Origin: Candidatus Phosphitivorax anaerolimi
GTDB lineage: Bacteria > Desulfobacterota > Desulfomonilia > UBA1062
Length of the DNA stretch: 64,000 bases
NCBI GenBank assembly: GCA_001896555.1
Contig: MPOS01000012.1
Location: forward strand, 17,195-81,194
Direction: 5' to 3'
Each line of letters starts with the position of its first letter. Position 1 is the stretch's first letter. Below the pieces are notes generated by a model, which saw only the letters and a program-made list of their open reading frames with translations, made no database searches and had not been told where the DNA came from. Below, piece by piece: positions 63,630-64,000 of this stretch. The position numbers and the translations under genes are program-made.

Positions 63630-64000
63630 AGCCGCTGAACCTGTTCGAAATCCCCTTAAGAGGCACGCACCTGATCGAGGCGAGCGCCGGCACGGGCAAG
63701 ACCTATACCATTGCCTCGCTCTATGTGAAGCTCCTGATCGAGACCACGCTTCGGGTGAGCGAAATACTGGTGGTCACCTACACCGAGGCGGCTACCGCCG
63801 AGCTCAGGGGCAGGATCAGGGAGAAGGTGCGAGCAGCCCTGAAATGCTTTGTGTCGGGCGAGGGAGACGATCCCTTTCTGCTGGATCTTGTTCAGCGCAC
63901 TGAAAGCCGCGGGCAGGCTGTCCGGCGCCTGGAAAACGCACTGAAGCGGTTCGACGAGGCGTCCATCTTCACCATCCACGGGTTCTGCCAGCGGGTGCTG
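63626..64000 (+). CDS. recB: Exodeoxyribonuclease V beta subunit RecB, N-terminal part (cut by window edge)
   Basis: The first 125 codons of RecB, a helicase-nuclease. The start MKPLNLFEIPL is typical and the Walker A motif ASAGTGKTYTIASLY is present at about 19-33, followed by EILVVTYTEAATAELRGRIR (motif Ia). It overlaps recC. The gene runs out of the window, and any recD would be further right. Confidence 0.95.
   Translation, partial: MKPLNLFEIPLRGTHLIEASAGTGKTYTIASLYVKLLIETTLRVSEILVVTYTEAATAELRGRIREKVRAALKCFVSGEGDDPFLLDLVQRTESRGQAVRRLENALKRFDEASIFTIHGFCQRVL

Noticed and set aside
1..64000. tRNA, rRNA, insertion sequences or prophage genes
   Set aside because: None was recognised on either strand by eye; a tRNAscan or Infernal search would be needed to exclude small RNAs.

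Overview
The window looks like a piece of chromosome from an anaerobic, respiring bacterium, most likely a deltaproteobacterium-like (Desulfobacterota-type) organism. This is inferred from gene content: a sigma54 two-component pair, formate-tetrahydrofolate ligase, a Tat-exported molybdoenzyme with an 11-heme cytochrome, System II cytochrome c maturation, a NifS-DUF3343 fusion, and PAS proteins ending in cysteine-rich tails. No 16S rRNA or other decisive marker is present, so the genus cannot be named.

Positions 1-5100: the 5' end of glgX on the minus strand, a small hypothetical gene, a NarL-type response regulator, then an ACT-ACT-HAD protein directly upstream of fhs. Positions 5150-16775: a soluble PAS histidine kinase and sigma54 response regulator (minus) diverge from a near-consensus -24/-12 promoter at 8148-8163. 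That promoter leads into a molybdopterin oxidoreductase, its four-cluster Fe-S subunit, a TorD-like chaperone and a fused 11-heme cytochrome c/membrane cytochrome b (plus). Converging on this cluster are resB-ccsA, which attach c-type heme. Positions 17393-22243: a YcgN-like Cys protein and a complete pstSCAB-phoU phosphate operon with a candidate Pho box. Positions 22442-41428: an M23 peptidase; a KamA-(ATP-grasp)x2-GNAT operon; a DJ-1 protein; a cysteine-desulfurase-like/DUF3343 fusion with a flavodoxin; a lipoprotein hydrolase; RNase D; a DUF2007 protein; an orphan PAS protein; an NhaP2-type antiporter; a decayed hipBA pair; a hemerythrin; and a GNAT enzyme.

Positions 41512-59822 hold a large and apparently complete type III-A CRISPR-Cas island. 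The array has 84 full 35-nt repeats that look identical by eye, 83 spacers of 34-43 nt between them, and a truncated 85th repeat at the far end. All cas genes are on the minus strand and run towards the array: cas6, an NE0113-family CARF protein, cas10, csm2-csm5, a CARF-HEPN ribonuclease, cas1 and two tandem cas2 genes. Cas10 keeps both HD and GGDD motifs, so cyclic oligoadenylate signalling to the CARF proteins is expected. The leader should lie at 47676-47949, and crRNAs would be read from the minus strand. Several spacer pairs overlap one another and differ by synonymous changes, and two spacers encode pentapeptide repeats. Positions 60378-64000 carry recC and the 5' end of recB.

The observations I would follow first are: the overlapping, synonymously diverged spacers and their orientation; the desulfurase-like protein that lacks its catalytic Cys but carries Cys residues in a fused DUF3343 domain; the KamA/ATP-grasp/GNAT operon; the apparently dead HAD phosphatase beside fhs; and the molybdoenzyme cluster that pairs with a cytochrome c-b fusion instead of an NrfD-type anchor.
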